DNA from: Bradyrhizobium guangdongense
Lineage (GTDB): Bacteria; Pseudomonadota; Alphaproteobacteria; Rhizobiales; Xanthobacteraceae
NCBI RefSeq assembly: GCF_006483445.1
Contig: NZ_PPPT01000005.1
Location: forward strand, 1-64,000
Length of the DNA: 64,000 nt
Direction of reading: 5' to 3'
Both the position numbers and the translations under genes were made by a program. Each line of letters begins with the position of its first letter. The stretch's first letter is position 1. Positions 53,113-62,672 of the stretch are shown here, in pieces. The notes beneath the pieces were generated by a model. It was not told the origin of the DNA. It ran no database searches and saw only the letters and a program-made list of their open reading frames with translations.

Positions 53113-54168
53113 ATGACCTTCAAGCAGGACAACGCCGCATTCGAAAAATGGCTGCGCCGGAATTGCAGCGTGGTCAGGAAAGACCTCGAGCACAAGCACG
53201 AGCGCATGAAGAAGGATGCGTTCGTCTTCCTGCGCGCCACCTTCTTCCGCTGGGCGAAACAGATCGAGTCGCTATGTCCCGAGCTTGCGCGCGCTACGCG
53301 CGTGCTGTCGGTGGGCGATACCCATACCGAGAACTTCGGGACATGGCGCGATAGGGAGGGGCGGCTCGTCTGGGGCGTCAATGATTTCGACGAGGCCGCG
53401 GTCATCGCCTATCCGTTCGATTTGGTGCGGCTTGTGACCAGTGCGCGCCTGGCGCCAAAGGCGAGAGTCGGAAACGCCGCAGTTGCTGCGGCTATTCTCA
53501 AGGGCTATCGGAAGGGGCTCAGGCACCCGCGTCCTTCGCTTCTCGACGAGCAGGCGAGTTGGATGCGCTCCTATGTGGCTTGTACCGACAAGGAGCGCGA
53601 AGAATTCTGGGACGAGGTAGAGGACTATCCAACGGCGAAGCCGGCGCCGCCGCCGGCCGTTGCCGCAGCGCTACGCAAGAACCTGCCGCCGGGTGCGACT
53701 TTCGTCCGCTTCGCCACGCGCGTCAAAGGCGGCGGCGGGCTCGGCCGGCCCCGCTATGTCGCGATCGCCGAATGGCGCGGTGGCCAGGTCGTCCGCGAAG
53801 CCAAGGCGCTGGTACCTTCCGCCTGGGACTGGGCGCATGACAAGGCCGGCAAGCCGCGCTTTCTCGACCTCGCGCGCGGGCAATACCGCGTGCCCGATCC
53901 GCATCTTGCGCTCAACGCAAGCTTCGTCATCCGGCGCATCGCCCCCGACGCCCGCAAGATCGACCTTGAAAAGCTCCCCGAAGGAGAACTGAAGGCCGAT
54001 CTGCTCGAAGCTATGGGCTTCGACATCGGCGCAATTCACGCCGCAACCGCCGGCGCGCAGGACAGGATCACCGCGGACCTCGAGAAGCGCGACGGCACCT
54101 GGCTGCATGATGCGGCCAGGAAAGCCGCAGCCGCCGTGGTCGAGGACTACGAGACATGGCGCGAGTAG
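53113..54168 (+). CDS. DUF2252 family protein
   Basis: Encodes 351 residues from the ATG at 53113. Kinase-like features are GDTHTENFG and VNDFDEA, comparable to the catalytic loops of aminoglycoside phosphotransferase-like proteins. Function is unknown for the family. A single-gene unit, convergent with the hydrolase at 54196. Confidence 0.88.
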   Translation: MTFKQDNAAFEKWLRRNCSVVRKDLEHKHERMKKDAFVFLRATFFRWAKQIESLCPELARATRVLSVGDTHTENFGTWRDREGRLVWGVNDFDEAAVIAYPFDLVRLVTSARLAPKARVGNAAVAAAILKGYRKGLRHPRPSLLDEQASWMRSYVACTDKEREEFWDEVEDYPTAKPAPPPAVAAALRKNLPPGATFVRFATRVKGGGGLGRPRYVAIAEWRGGQVVREAKALVPSAWDWAHDKAGKPRFLDLARGQYRVPDPHLALNASFVIRRIAPDARKIDLEKLPEGELKADLLEAMGFDIGAIHAATAGAQDRITADLEKRDGTWLHDAARKAAAAVVEDYETWRE

Positions 54169-54195
54169 CCTGCGCTCCGCGGCCGGGATCGCCCT

Positions 54196-55026
54196 TTACG
54201 GCTTCAGGACGTTTCTGAGAAAGTCCGATGTTGCCTGGTGCACGTCCGCTCTGTTGAGGATGGTGTGGATGTCGGCATCCACGACGAACACGGAAGCATT
54301 GGGATTGCCCTTCAGCGCGCCCGCGCAATTGCCGGTGATGGCGTAGTCCTTGTTCCAGGGATTTTGGGGCGAGAAATAGGGATCGCGCGCCGAGATGGCG
54401 TTGAACACTGGCTCCTTACCGCCGAAGCCCGGGCGCGGACCATTGACGAAATAATTGGCCTCGCAGGACCACGAAAAGATCAGCCGCGCGGCGCTTTGCG
54501 TGCCGGCATAACGGCTGACCGCGACGGCGCCCTCGCTGGTTCCGGCGAGCACGATGCGGGTGCGATCCACCCACGCCCATGCATTCGACGCCGTGAGCGC
54601 GTATTCGAGCTCCGCGAGCCGGAGCGCGTGAACGCGCTCGTAAATGTCGATCGAGACCGGCGAGTCGTAGGTCAGCCGCCCGTCGATCGCAAAACTGTCG
54701 GGTGCGATCGAAGCCAGGTTGAACGTGTCGGCCAGCCAGACCTGAAACTCCTTCACGGCGGGTGCGATGCCGCTCGATCCATGGAGCAGAATGACGAGCG
54801 GCGCCTTGCCGGCAACGGCGGGAGCCTCCGCCGCGACGCCCTGCCACCGCTGGCCCCCGGCCAGCGCTGCGGGCAGCACGAGATGGGCCCTGCTCCAAGT
54901 GGCGGCCAGATTGTCGGGCGTTGCATCGAGCGTGGTGCCCTTGATGTCGCCCGGCTTGCCCTTAGCGGGGATCGGCGCCGCCGTAACGACGAGTGCAAGC
55001 GCAAGGGCAAGGACGATGTGCTTCAT
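54196..55026 (-). CDS. Exported alpha/beta hydrolase-fold protein
   Basis: Encodes 276 residues. A signal peptide ends near AAPIPAKG. Hydrolase motifs: VILLHGSSGI, the nucleophile elbow LAGTSEGAVA, and VVDADIHTIL near the C-terminus with possible Asp/His. Resembles dienelactone-hydrolase-like proteins; substrate unknown. Not closely related to the SERAC1-like pair. Confidence 0.82.
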   Translation of the reverse strand: MKHIVLALALALVVTAAPIPAKGKPGDIKGTTLDATPDNLAATWSRAHLVLPAALAGGQRWQGVAAEAPAVAGKAPLVILLHGSSGIAPAVKEFQVWLADTFNLASIAPDSFAIDGRLTYDSPVSIDIYERVHALRLAELEYALTASNAWAWVDRTRIVLAGTSEGAVAVSRYAGTQSAARLIFSWSCEANYFVNGPRPGFGGKEPVFNAISARDPYFSPQNPWNKDYAITGNCAGALKGNPNASVFVVDADIHTILNRADVHQATSDFLRNVLKP

Positions 55027-55144
55027 AGGCTTTCAATCGCGCCTGGTCAGCACGGCATCGATCGTCGTGCTTCGTTGCGGCGACTGGCAGGATATCGCCT
55101 TCACCATCTGGTCGGGATTGCGCGGGATCAAATCGTCCGCCTAA

Positions 55145-55160
55145 CATGTTAATTAACATG
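55145..55160. promoter_or_regulatory. 16-bp perfect palindrome upstream of the chemoreceptor gene
   Basis: CATGTTAATTAACATG is unusually A/T-rich for this genome and sits between the divergent hydrolase and chemoreceptor genes, 118 bp from the hydrolase start. It looks like a regulator site, although an ATG inside it could serve as a far-upstream start of the chemoreceptor. Confidence 0.55.
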
Positions 55161-55325
55161 ACGTTATCTCCCCGCGCCGAATTGGTATTTGACGACAGGA
55201 GACGGTTATCGCCTCCTCTCCGAGGGCGAGGAAGCGCGTGCAAGCGTGAGTCGGGAGATCGGCGCAAGGCGCGACTGCTCCCATGTCGCGCCGGCGGATA
55301 CGCGTCAGCAATCGGGTGGGCTTAC

Positions 55326-57359
55326 GTGGGGGCAACGGCTGCGGATAAGCTTGGACGGATTCCGTTCTGGCGTTCCTTTCAAACCAAGACGATCGTCGGC
55401 TTTATCGGCGTCCTGACCATCGCCATGGGGGCCGTGGCCGTGGAATATGTCGGGTATGATCGCGTGCTCGACGGCTACACGACCTACCGGGAAGCGGTAT
55501 CGGACTGGTCCCAGGTCGAGAGCATCGACCAGGCCAGCACGCGCTTCCAGTTTGCGATCGCCAAATTCGTGCTTACCGCGGCGGATGATGATGCGGCTCT
55601 CGCGCGCGATGCAGAGTCGAGCTTGGGCGCCGCGGTCGAGAAGGCGCTGCAAACGACCCAACGCGGCGATCGGCGCGCGGACCTCAAGGCGCTGTCGGAT
55701 CAGTTCGGCAAGATGACCGTCGCGTTTGGCGGCGTGCTCGAACTGACCGCGAAACGCCTGAGACCGTCGAAGGACGATTTCGCCCGTCTTTCCGCGGCGT
55801 TGCGCACCAAGATCGAGGCACTCGCCGAATCCGCCACGCTCTCCGATATTTCAAGCATCCAGATCGGCGCCCGCGACGCCCTCGCCAAATTGGCGGTGCT
55901 GTCTGAAAAGGCGGATCGCGTCCTCAATCGCTATGACGGCGCACTCGCAAGCGAGGTCAAGGCGTCGGCCGGCAGCCTGGCTGCGTCGCTGCGAGAGCTG
56001 ACGACGACGAGCAACATGGTGAACCGCCGCCTGGCCGCGGCCAATGAGCAAAGCGCGGCTTTTGCAAAGGTGCTGGAAACCGCTCTTGCTGCCAAATCGG
56101 ACATCGATGGTCTGTTGATCGAGGTCGATGGACTCATCCGTCAAAGCGCCGACTCCTTGAGGAAGCTGGTCGAAGCGGTCAAGGCGGATCAAGAGAGAAG
56201 CGAACGGGAAATGACCGCCCTCATCGCGAGGACGAAGGCGGTAGCCCTGGCGCTGGCATTGGGAACGGTGCTCGTCGGTGTCGTCCTGGCCGTCATCCTC
56301 GGTCGCGGCATCACGCGTCCGATGGTGCATCTCTCGGCCGCGATGCGGCAGCTTGCCTCCGGTGCTTTCGATGTTGTTTTGCCGGGGCTCGCGCGGCAGG
56401 ACGAAATCGGCGCCATGGCGGCCGCGGTCGAGCAATTCAAGGAGACTGCCACGGCGAGGGCCAATCTCGAGGCATCGAATCGCGAGCAGGAACGGGAAGC
56501 GGTGGAGGTCGCTCGGCGCAAGCAGATCGGTGAGTTCGCAGCCGGCTTCAACGCCAGGGTCGGCGGTATCGTCGCCCATGTTTCCTCCTCGGCGACGCAG
56601 CTTCAGGCCTCGGCAAGCCTGCTGGCGCAGACGGCTGCAAGGACCCGGGAACTGACGGGCCGTGTCGCCAATTCGTCGCAGGAAACGTCCGCCGATGTCG
56701 GCTCCGTCGCGTCGGCGACCGAAGAGCTCTCGGCGTCGGTCGGTGAGGTGGAAAGGCTCGTCGGCCGCTCGCGTTCGATTGCAGGGACGGCCGTCGGTCA
56801 AGCCGACGTGACGAACACGCGGATGCAGCGGCTGTCGGATGCCGCAAGAGAGGTCGGCGAGGTCGTCGGACTCATTACGTCGATCGCCGACCAGACCAAC
56901 ATGCTGGCCCTCAATGCGACGATCGAGGCGGCCCGTGCGGGAGACGCAGGCAAGGGGTTCAGCGTCGTCGCAGCCGAAGTCAAGACTCTGGCAAGCCAGA
57001 CCTCGCAGGCAACCGACCGGATATCGGCGCAGATCCTGGTCATGCAGAGCGCCACGGATGAGTCGGTTGACGCGATTCGCGAGATCAGCCGCACCATCGA
57101 GGAGATTTCGACTGCAGCCGAGGCAATCATCTCGGCGGTCGAACAGCAGAATCTCGTGACGCAGGAGATTTCGCGGAACATCCAGTCCGTTGCCGGCCGT
57201 ACGCGAGATGTGACGACCGACATCCTTCAGGTCGACCAGAGCACCGCTGAAACGGACCAGGCCTCGGGCGGTGTTCTGGCCGCATCAGAGCAACTCCTGG
57301 TCGAATGCGATCGCCTCACGGGAGAGCTCTCGGCGCTGATGGCCACCGTCGGGTCGTAG
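55326..57359 (+). CDS. Methyl-accepting chemotaxis protein
   Basis: Encodes about 677 residues. A membrane helix near 22-40 ([20 protein letters not shown]), a helical periplasmic sensor, a second helix near 306-328 ([20 protein letters not shown]), HAMP, then the signalling domain with hallmark [17 protein letters not shown]. It reports ligand binding to CheA/CheW; the ligand is unknown. The start is uncertain: GTG at 55326 places the first helix normally, while ATG at 55146 adds 60 Arg/Cys-rich residues not typical of receptors. Confidence 0.9.
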   Translation: MGATAADKLGRIPFWRSFQTKTIVGFIGVLTIAMGAVAVEYVGYDRVLDGYTTYREAVSDWSQVESIDQASTRFQFAIAKFVLTAADDDAALARDAESSLGAAVEKALQTTQRGDRRADLKALSDQFGKMTVAFGGVLELTAKRLRPSKDDFARLSAALRTKIEALAESATLSDISSIQIGARDALAKLAVLSEKADRVLNRYDGALASEVKASAGSLAASLRELTTTSNMVNRRLAAANEQSAAFAKVLETALAAKSDIDGLLIEVDGLIRQSADSLRKLVEAVKADQERSEREMTALIARTKAVALALALGTVLVGVVLAVILGRGITRPMVHLSAAMRQLASGAFDVVLPGLARQDEIGAMAAAVEQFKETATARANLEASNREQEREAVEVARRKQIGEFAAGFNARVGGIVAHVSSSATQLQASASLLAQTAARTRELTGRVANSSQETSADVGSVASATEELSASVGEVERLVGRSRSIAGTAVGQADVTNTRMQRLSDAAREVGEVVGLITSIADQTNMLALNATIEAARAGDAGKGFSVVAAEVKTLASQTSQATDRISAQILVMQSATDESVDAIREISRTIEEISTAAEAIISAVEQQNLVTQEISRNIQSVAGRTRDVTTDILQVDQSTAETDQASGGVLAASEQLLVECDRLTGELSALMATVGS

Positions 57360-57476
57360 GAGCGCCATCGCGCCGGTCTGCGACCGGCAATTTGCCTGTC
57401 CGGCGCAAAACTTGCTACAGGCATCGGGTGACCCAGCGGAGGCGCCGGTCACGTCCCACTGCCATGTCCGGAGACG

Positions 57477-58619
57477 ATGATGCCTTTCGATTTGATTCTG
57501 CGCGGGGGCCGCGTCGTCGACCCCTCGCAAAAGCTCGACGCGGTAACCGATGTCGCCTTCTCCGGCGGCAAAGTGGCCGCGGTCGGCAACGGGCTCAAGG
57601 CGGATCCGGGCACCGAGGTGCGCGACGTTTCGAAGTACATCGTGACGCCCGGGCTGATCGACCTACACACCCACGTCTATTGGGGCGGCACCTCGCTCGG
57701 CATCGATGCCGAGGAGTTTTGCCGTACCTCCGGCGTCACCACGGCGGTTGACACCGGCAGCGCCGGTCCCGGCAACTTCGCCGGCTTCCGCAAGCATGTG
57801 ATCGAGCCGAGCCAGGTGCGCATCCTCGCCTATCTGCACGTCTCGCATGCCGGCATCTTCGGTTTCTCAAACCGCGTCATGGTCGGCGAGAGCGAGGAAC
57901 TGCGGCTTATGAACCCGATCGACGCGGCTGCGGTGGCTGACGCCAATCGCGATCTCATCGTCGGCATCAAGGTACGGGTCGGCCTGCATGCCTCGGGCAC
58001 GTCGGGCATCGTGCCGCTCGACATCGCGCTCGAAGTCGCCAATGAGGTTGGCATGCCCCTGATGGCGCATATCGACCATCCGCCGCCGAGCTACGAGGAG
58101 GTGCTCGCGAAGCTGCGTCCCGGCGACGTGCTGACGCACGCGTTCCGGCCGTTCCCCAACACGCCGGCGACGGCGCAAGGCACGGTGAAGAAGGTGGTGC
58201 TGGAAGCACGCGAGCGCGGCGTCATCTTCGACATCGGTCACGGCAAGGGCTCGTTCGCCTTCAAGACCGCGCGCGCGATGCTCGCCAACGGTTTCTATCC
58301 CGACACGATCTCCTCGGACATCCATTTATTGTGCATCGACGGGCCCGCCTTCGATCAGGTGACGACGATGTCGAAGTTCTTGTGCATGGGCATGCCGCTC
58401 TCCGACGTCGTCGCCGCCTCGACCGTCAACGCGGCGATGGCGCTGCGGCGGCCGGAGCTCGGCAGCCTCAAGCCAGGCAGCGTCGGCGACGCAACGCTGA
58501 TCACGGTGAGGGAAGGTCGGTTCGATTATGTCGACGTTGTCGGCGAGCACCTGATCGGCAATCAGAAGATTGCCTCCGAAGGTGTGGTGATTGCCGGGCG
58601 CTGGTGGCATCCGAAGTAA
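57477..58619 (+). CDS. Amidohydrolase/deacetylase family metallohydrolase
   Basis: Encodes 380 residues. Metal-binding LIDLHTHVYWGG, HIDHPPPSYEEV and DIGHGKGSF plus SSDIHLL give a two-metal amidohydrolase pattern. Possible roles include dihydroorotase-like or N-acyl amino acid deacylase activity. Two adjacent ATGs (57477 and 57480) are possible starts. Confidence 0.88.
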   Translation: MMPFDLILRGGRVVDPSQKLDAVTDVAFSGGKVAAVGNGLKADPGTEVRDVSKYIVTPGLIDLHTHVYWGGTSLGIDAEEFCRTSGVTTAVDTGSAGPGNFAGFRKHVIEPSQVRILAYLHVSHAGIFGFSNRVMVGESEELRLMNPIDAAAVADANRDLIVGIKVRVGLHASGTSGIVPLDIALEVANEVGMPLMAHIDHPPPSYEEVLAKLRPGDVLTHAFRPFPNTPATAQGTVKKVVLEARERGVIFDIGHGKGSFAFKTARAMLANGFYPDTISSDIHLLCIDGPAFDQVTTMSKFLCMGMPLSDVVAASTVNAAMALRRPELGSLKPGSVGDATLITVREGRFDYVDVVGEHLIGNQKIASEGVVIAGRWWHPK

Positions 58620-58621
58620 CT

Positions 58622-58782
58622 GTCGTCCCGGACAAGCGGAGCGAAGCGACGTGCAGATCCGGGACCAATAACCACAAGACTGAGTTTGACGCGAGCTGGC
58701 AACCACGAGCCTTCGCCAACTTCTCCCTGTGGGTATGGATCCCGGATCGGCGCGCGCTCTTGGCGCGCTTGTCCGGGATGAC
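58622..58782. repeat. About 150-bp dispersed palindromic repeat, copy 3
   Basis: Ends GTCGTCCCGGACAAGCG and CGCTTGTCCGGGATGAC. The core includes CTTCGCCAACTTCTCCCTG and GGTATGGATCCCGG, as in the copy at 62490. It separates the amidohydrolase gene from the convergent peptide-binding protein gene. Confidence 0.85.
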
Positions 58783-58798
58783 ACCAAATGTGTGGACC

Positions 58799-60409
58799 TT
58801 ACCCCTTCTTCTCCACGTTCCAGAACATCGGCGCCGCGGGGCCGTCGATCACGGCGGTGATCGATTTGCGCCATGCGCTCGGCGCCTGGAATTGGCCAAG
58901 CGGGACGTAGATCACCTGGTCGTAGGCTTCCTTCTGCACGTCGAAGGCGATCTTCTTCCGCTCTTCCGGTGAGGTGGCGCGGGCAAAGGCGTCGCGCAGC
59001 TCCTCGAGCTTCGGGTCCTCCGACCAGCCGAACCAGCCGCCATTCGTGCCCTTGCCGACCATCGCGCCATTGACCAGCGGGTTCATCGAATCAGCGGCGC
59101 CCTGGTAGGTGAAGAACATGTTCCAGCCGCCTTCCTTGGGCGGCTTCTGGATCGCCCGGCGACTGACCACGGTCTGCCAGTCCATGGCTTGAAGATCGAC
59201 CTTGAAGCCGGCCTCGCGCAGGAGCTGCGCAACCACGACCGGCTGCGCTTTCAGGAGGATCTGATCGGTCGGCGCCAGGATCACCACGGGCGTGCCGTCA
59301 TAGCCGGCCTCGGCCAGCGCTTTCCTGGCCTGGGCCATGCCGTTGCCCTTGACCAGGGTCTCGCCGCCCTCGTCGCTGGCGAGCGGCGTGTCGCAGATGA
59401 AGAACGCGCCGCACAGCTTGTAATATTTGGGATTGCCGATCTGCGCGTCGAGCACGTCCTTCTGGTTGATCGCGAGCAGTGCGGCGCGGCGGATCTTCGC
59501 ATTGTCGAACGGCGGATGCAAAAAGTTCATCCGGCCGAACGACTGGAAGCCGAACTTGTTCAGGATGGAGACGTTGATTTCGGGATTGGACTCCAGCATG
59601 GGCAGCAGGTCGAAGGGCGGCGTCTCGACGAAATCGACGTCACCCGATTGCAGCGCGTTGAGCGCTGTCTGTGCGTCCGGCATCGTGATCCATTCGACGC
59701 GGTCGACCTTCACCACCTTGCCGCCCGACGTCCATTCGGCGGGCTCCTTGCGCGGCAAATAGTCGGTGTTTTTGTCGTAGACGGCCTTCACGCCGGGCTG
59801 GAATTCGGCCGCTGCGAATTTGAACGGGCCGGAGCCGATCTGCTCGGGAATCTGCTTGTTGATCGGGGTCTCGGCGATGCGCTTCGGCATCATGAAGGCG
59901 CAGATCGACGACGGTTTTGCGATCGTCTCCAGCACCAGCCCATAAGGCTCCTTCAGCTTGAGCACGATCGTCTTGGGATCTGCGGCTTCGATGCTCGCGG
60001 TAAAATCCATCAGTTTGCGGGCCATTCCGTCGACACTCGAGCCCCAGCGCCTGAGAGAGGCAACGCAATCCTCCGCCGTCACAGGCGCGCCGTCATGCCA
60101 CTTCAAGCCGTCGCGCAGGATGAAGCTGTAGGTCAGTCTGTCGTCGGAGATCGTCCAGTCGGCCATCTGTGGCCGAACCTTGAAGCTGGAATCGATGCCG
60201 AGCAGCGTATCGTAGACCATATAGGCATGATGGCGGGTGATGATCGCGGTCGTGAAGCCGGGATCGATGATGCGGAGGTCCGACTGCATCACCGCAGTCA
60301 ACGTCTTCTTGCCGCCTGCGGCTTTCGCAAGCGATGTCCAGGCAACGGGAAGTGCCGATGGCACGACAGTCGCAAGCTGAAGCAGTTTCCGGCGCGAGAC
60401 GTGAATCAT
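58799..60409 (-). CDS. Peptide/nickel-type ABC transporter substrate-binding protein (family 5)
   Basis: Encodes 536 residues from the ATG at 60409 after AGGAGAA. The N-terminus SRRKLLQLATVV is a twin-arginine (Tat) signal, unusual but known for this family. The mature part (TLTAVMQSDLRIIDPGFTT; LKWHDGAPVTAEDCVASLRR) is the DppA/OppA fold. No permease genes are adjacent, so it uses a remote transporter. Confidence 0.92.
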   Translation of the reverse strand: MIHVSRRKLLQLATVVPSALPVAWTSLAKAAGGKKTLTAVMQSDLRIIDPGFTTAIITRHHAYMVYDTLLGIDSSFKVRPQMADWTISDDRLTYSFILRDGLKWHDGAPVTAEDCVASLRRWGSSVDGMARKLMDFTASIEAADPKTIVLKLKEPYGLVLETIAKPSSICAFMMPKRIAETPINKQIPEQIGSGPFKFAAAEFQPGVKAVYDKNTDYLPRKEPAEWTSGGKVVKVDRVEWITMPDAQTALNALQSGDVDFVETPPFDLLPMLESNPEINVSILNKFGFQSFGRMNFLHPPFDNAKIRRAALLAINQKDVLDAQIGNPKYYKLCGAFFICDTPLASDEGGETLVKGNGMAQARKALAEAGYDGTPVVILAPTDQILLKAQPVVVAQLLREAGFKVDLQAMDWQTVVSRRAIQKPPKEGGWNMFFTYQGAADSMNPLVNGAMVGKGTNGGWFGWSEDPKLEELRDAFARATSPEERKKIAFDVQKEAYDQVIYVPLGQFQAPSAWRKSITAVIDGPAAPMFWNVEKKG

Positions 60410-60611
60410 TCGCTGTTCTCCTGACCTGACGCAAACGAGACCGGAGGCGGGCTGTCGAGGACCGGCAGCGTATGGCGCGGAGCCACACGCGACTGGCACG
60501 GGTTGTTTCCGCTGATCTCTGTGGTTTGCGATCAAGCAAGGGCCGTGCCGCCGAAGCCGACGGCACGAGCAATTGCCAAAGATCGTCTCGTCAGTGCAGG
60601 AGGACGCGGCG

Positions 60612-61337
60612 TCAGTCGCGCCCTGCTTCCATGATGGCCTTGGCGAGCCGTGCCGGATCGGAGAAACACAGCTCGTGGCTGCCGCTGACCTGCACCAGGC
60701 GGAACAAGCCGAGCTTTTCCGAGAGGCGCGGATGCCAGGGATAGCCATGCGGCAGCGCGGTATCCTCGGTGCAGTTGATGTAGGATTTTGCGATTCCCAT
60801 CTCGGCTGGATTGGTCTTCAGCGCGATCTTGTCGCTGAAGGTCTTCAGCGGATGCGGATTGAGGATGTCGTAGGCGCGCTGCGCCAGTTCGAGATCGGCG
60901 TCGTTGATGAAAGCCTCGCGCCAGATCGGGAATGGCAGCACCACCGAGCCGTCACCACGCTCGGCGGCGATCATGTCGAACAGCCCGACATATTGCGGCG
61001 GCACCATGTCGTTGAGGCACTCGCCATTGTTGGGCACGAAGGCATTCCAGTAGACCAGGCGCCTGATGCGCTCGGGCACGAGGTCGGCAACGCCCGTGAT
61101 CACCATGCCGCCATAGGAATGGCCGAGCAGGACCACGTCCGCCAGATTGTTCTCGGCGAGATAATCGACGATCGACTGGATCGCCTCCTTCAGGCCGGTT
61201 GTCTTGGCATCGCCCGGCCGGTTGCCCTTGATGGTCGGTGTATAAACCTGGTGGCCGGCGGCGCGAATGGGCGCGGCAACGGGCTCGATCTCGGCACCGG
61301 TATGCCAGGCGCCGTGGACGAGGACGTAGGTCGACAT
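60612..61337 (-). CDS. Alpha/beta fold hydrolase (salicylate esterase-like)
   Basis: Encodes 241 residues. Motifs: YVLVHGAWH, nucleophile elbow LLGHSYGG, and terminal VSGSHELCFSDP with the catalytic His. This is the hydroxynitrile-lyase / methyl-salicylate esterase-like subfamily common in soil bacteria. Divergent from the AraC gene, which may regulate it. Confidence 0.9.
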   Translation of the reverse strand: MSTYVLVHGAWHTGAEIEPVAAPIRAAGHQVYTPTIKGNRPGDAKTTGLKEAIQSIVDYLAENNLADVVLLGHSYGGMVITGVADLVPERIRRLVYWNAFVPNNGECLNDMVPPQYVGLFDMIAAERGDGSVVLPFPIWREAFINDADLELAQRAYDILNPHPLKTFSDKIALKTNPAEMGIAKSYINCTEDTALPHGYPWHPRLSEKLGLFRLVQVSGSHELCFSDPARLAKAIMEAGRD

Positions 61338-61507
61338 ATTGTAGCTCCCTCAGAGGAATGGTTAGATCGATCCGGCAAGAGCCTTGCCGGACTTGCCGGA
61401 CTTGCCGGCTGGGCGCCGGTCGTTGTCCTTGTTGCCGGTCATATTGAACCCATCGGCGGTTTCAGCGCTTGTCTGGCCCTGAACCGGATTGGTCTCGGAG
61501 CGCACTG

Positions 61508-62518
61508 ATGGAGCAGGTCACTCTCGGAAGCCGGCCGCGCCACTTCATCTGGAATACCGATGAGACGCGCCCCGCCGAGCAGTTCTCCTACTATCGCGAG
61601 GCGATCTGCCAGGCGTTCATGAACCTGACGCCGGAATCGGCGACGACGTCGCGCTTCCCCGCCAAGGTCGAGACCATCCGGCTGGGCGAGGGTGCGATCA
61701 ACCGCGTGGTGTTTCCCGAGCACACGGTCAACCGCTCGCGCGCCGATATTTCGGCCTCATCAGAGAGCTGCTTCTATCTAAACTTCAAGCTCGCCGGCCG
61801 TTGCCGCATGGTGCAGGGCGGGCGCGAGGTCAGCCTGTCGCGTGGCCAGGTCGGCATCTGCGACAGCGACCGCGAGGTGACGCTGCTGCACGATCGCGGG
61901 CCGACGCTCGAGGTCGCCTCGTTCTGGGTGCCGTCGCGCGCACTGCGGGACCGGCTGCCGCCGTCGTTCGATTTCGGGGTCGAGCGCGTCTCAGACGATC
62001 CCTTTGTCGGCCATCTCATCGTCGAGACGGCGCGTTCGCTCAATGCCGGCGCGCTGCGGATGACGGAGACCGAGGCCGTCGGCCTGTTCGGCGTGTTGCT
62101 CGATCTCGTCGCGCTCAGCCTGTCCCGCCGCAGCCGCGCGCAGACGGCGGAGGCCGCAGGCTTTGCCGATGCGACCGCGCTGGCGTTGCGCCGCACGGTG
62201 CACGAGCGTCTCTGCGAGCAGGGGCTGACAGTTGCGGCGGTCGCAGGCGCGGTCGGCATCAGCGAGCGCTACGTCCACAAGCTGTTCGAGCGCGCCGGCA
62301 CGACGTTCTCAGACTATGTCATGGACCGTCGCCTCGACGGCGCCGCGCGTGACCTCAACGATCCCGCCAAGACGGACCAGGCCATCGGCGCCATCGCCTT
62401 CGACTGGGGCTTCTCCGACCTGTCGCATTTTACAAGACGGTTCAAACAGCGCTTTGGGTGCCGGCCGCGGGATTGGCGGGGCCACACTGGTCGTCCCGGC
62501 GAAGGCCGGGACGCATAA
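61508..62518 (+). CDS. AraC family transcriptional regulator
   Basis: Encodes 336 residues from the ATG at 61508 after GGAG (a TTG at 61469 is also possible). The N-terminal domain is cupin-like (FPEHTVNRSRADISASSESC); the C-terminal helix-turn-helix pair includes VAAVAGAVGISERYVHKLF and GFSDLSHFTRRFKQRFG. The last about 10 residues and the stop codon lie in the dispersed repeat starting at 62490. Probably controls the divergent hydrolase gene. Confidence 0.9.
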   Translation: MEQVTLGSRPRHFIWNTDETRPAEQFSYYREAICQAFMNLTPESATTSRFPAKVETIRLGEGAINRVVFPEHTVNRSRADISASSESCFYLNFKLAGRCRMVQGGREVSLSRGQVGICDSDREVTLLHDRGPTLEVASFWVPSRALRDRLPPSFDFGVERVSDDPFVGHLIVETARSLNAGALRMTETEAVGLFGVLLDLVALSLSRRSRAQTAEAAGFADATALALRRTVHERLCEQGLTVAAVAGAVGISERYVHKLFERAGTTFSDYVMDRRLDGAARDLNDPAKTDQAIGAIAFDWGFSDLSHFTRRFKQRFGCRPRDWRGHTGRPGEGRDA

Positions 62519-62630
62519 CCACAGGGAGTGGTTGTGGTGCGAAGCTGCCAACTACGGGTCTTCGCCAAACTTCTCCCTGGGGGTATGGGTCCCGGATCGG
62601 CGCTCGCTCCGCTTGCTTGTCCGGGACGAC
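62490..62630. repeat. About 150-bp dispersed palindromic repeat, copy 4
   Basis: Ends GTCGTCCCGG and CCGGGACGAC with core CTTCGCCAAACTTCTCCCTG and GGGTATGGGTCCCGG. The first 29 bases overlap the 3' end of the AraC gene. Confidence 0.85.
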
Positions 62631-62672
62631 GAGTTGAGTTCGTGGCGATCGTCGCGCTTTCGTCGAATGACC

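Noticed and set aside
4590-62630. Interspersed repeats as possible CRISPR arrays
   Set aside because: The copies are dispersed single palindromes between genes; there are no regular short repeats with equal spacers and no cas genes.
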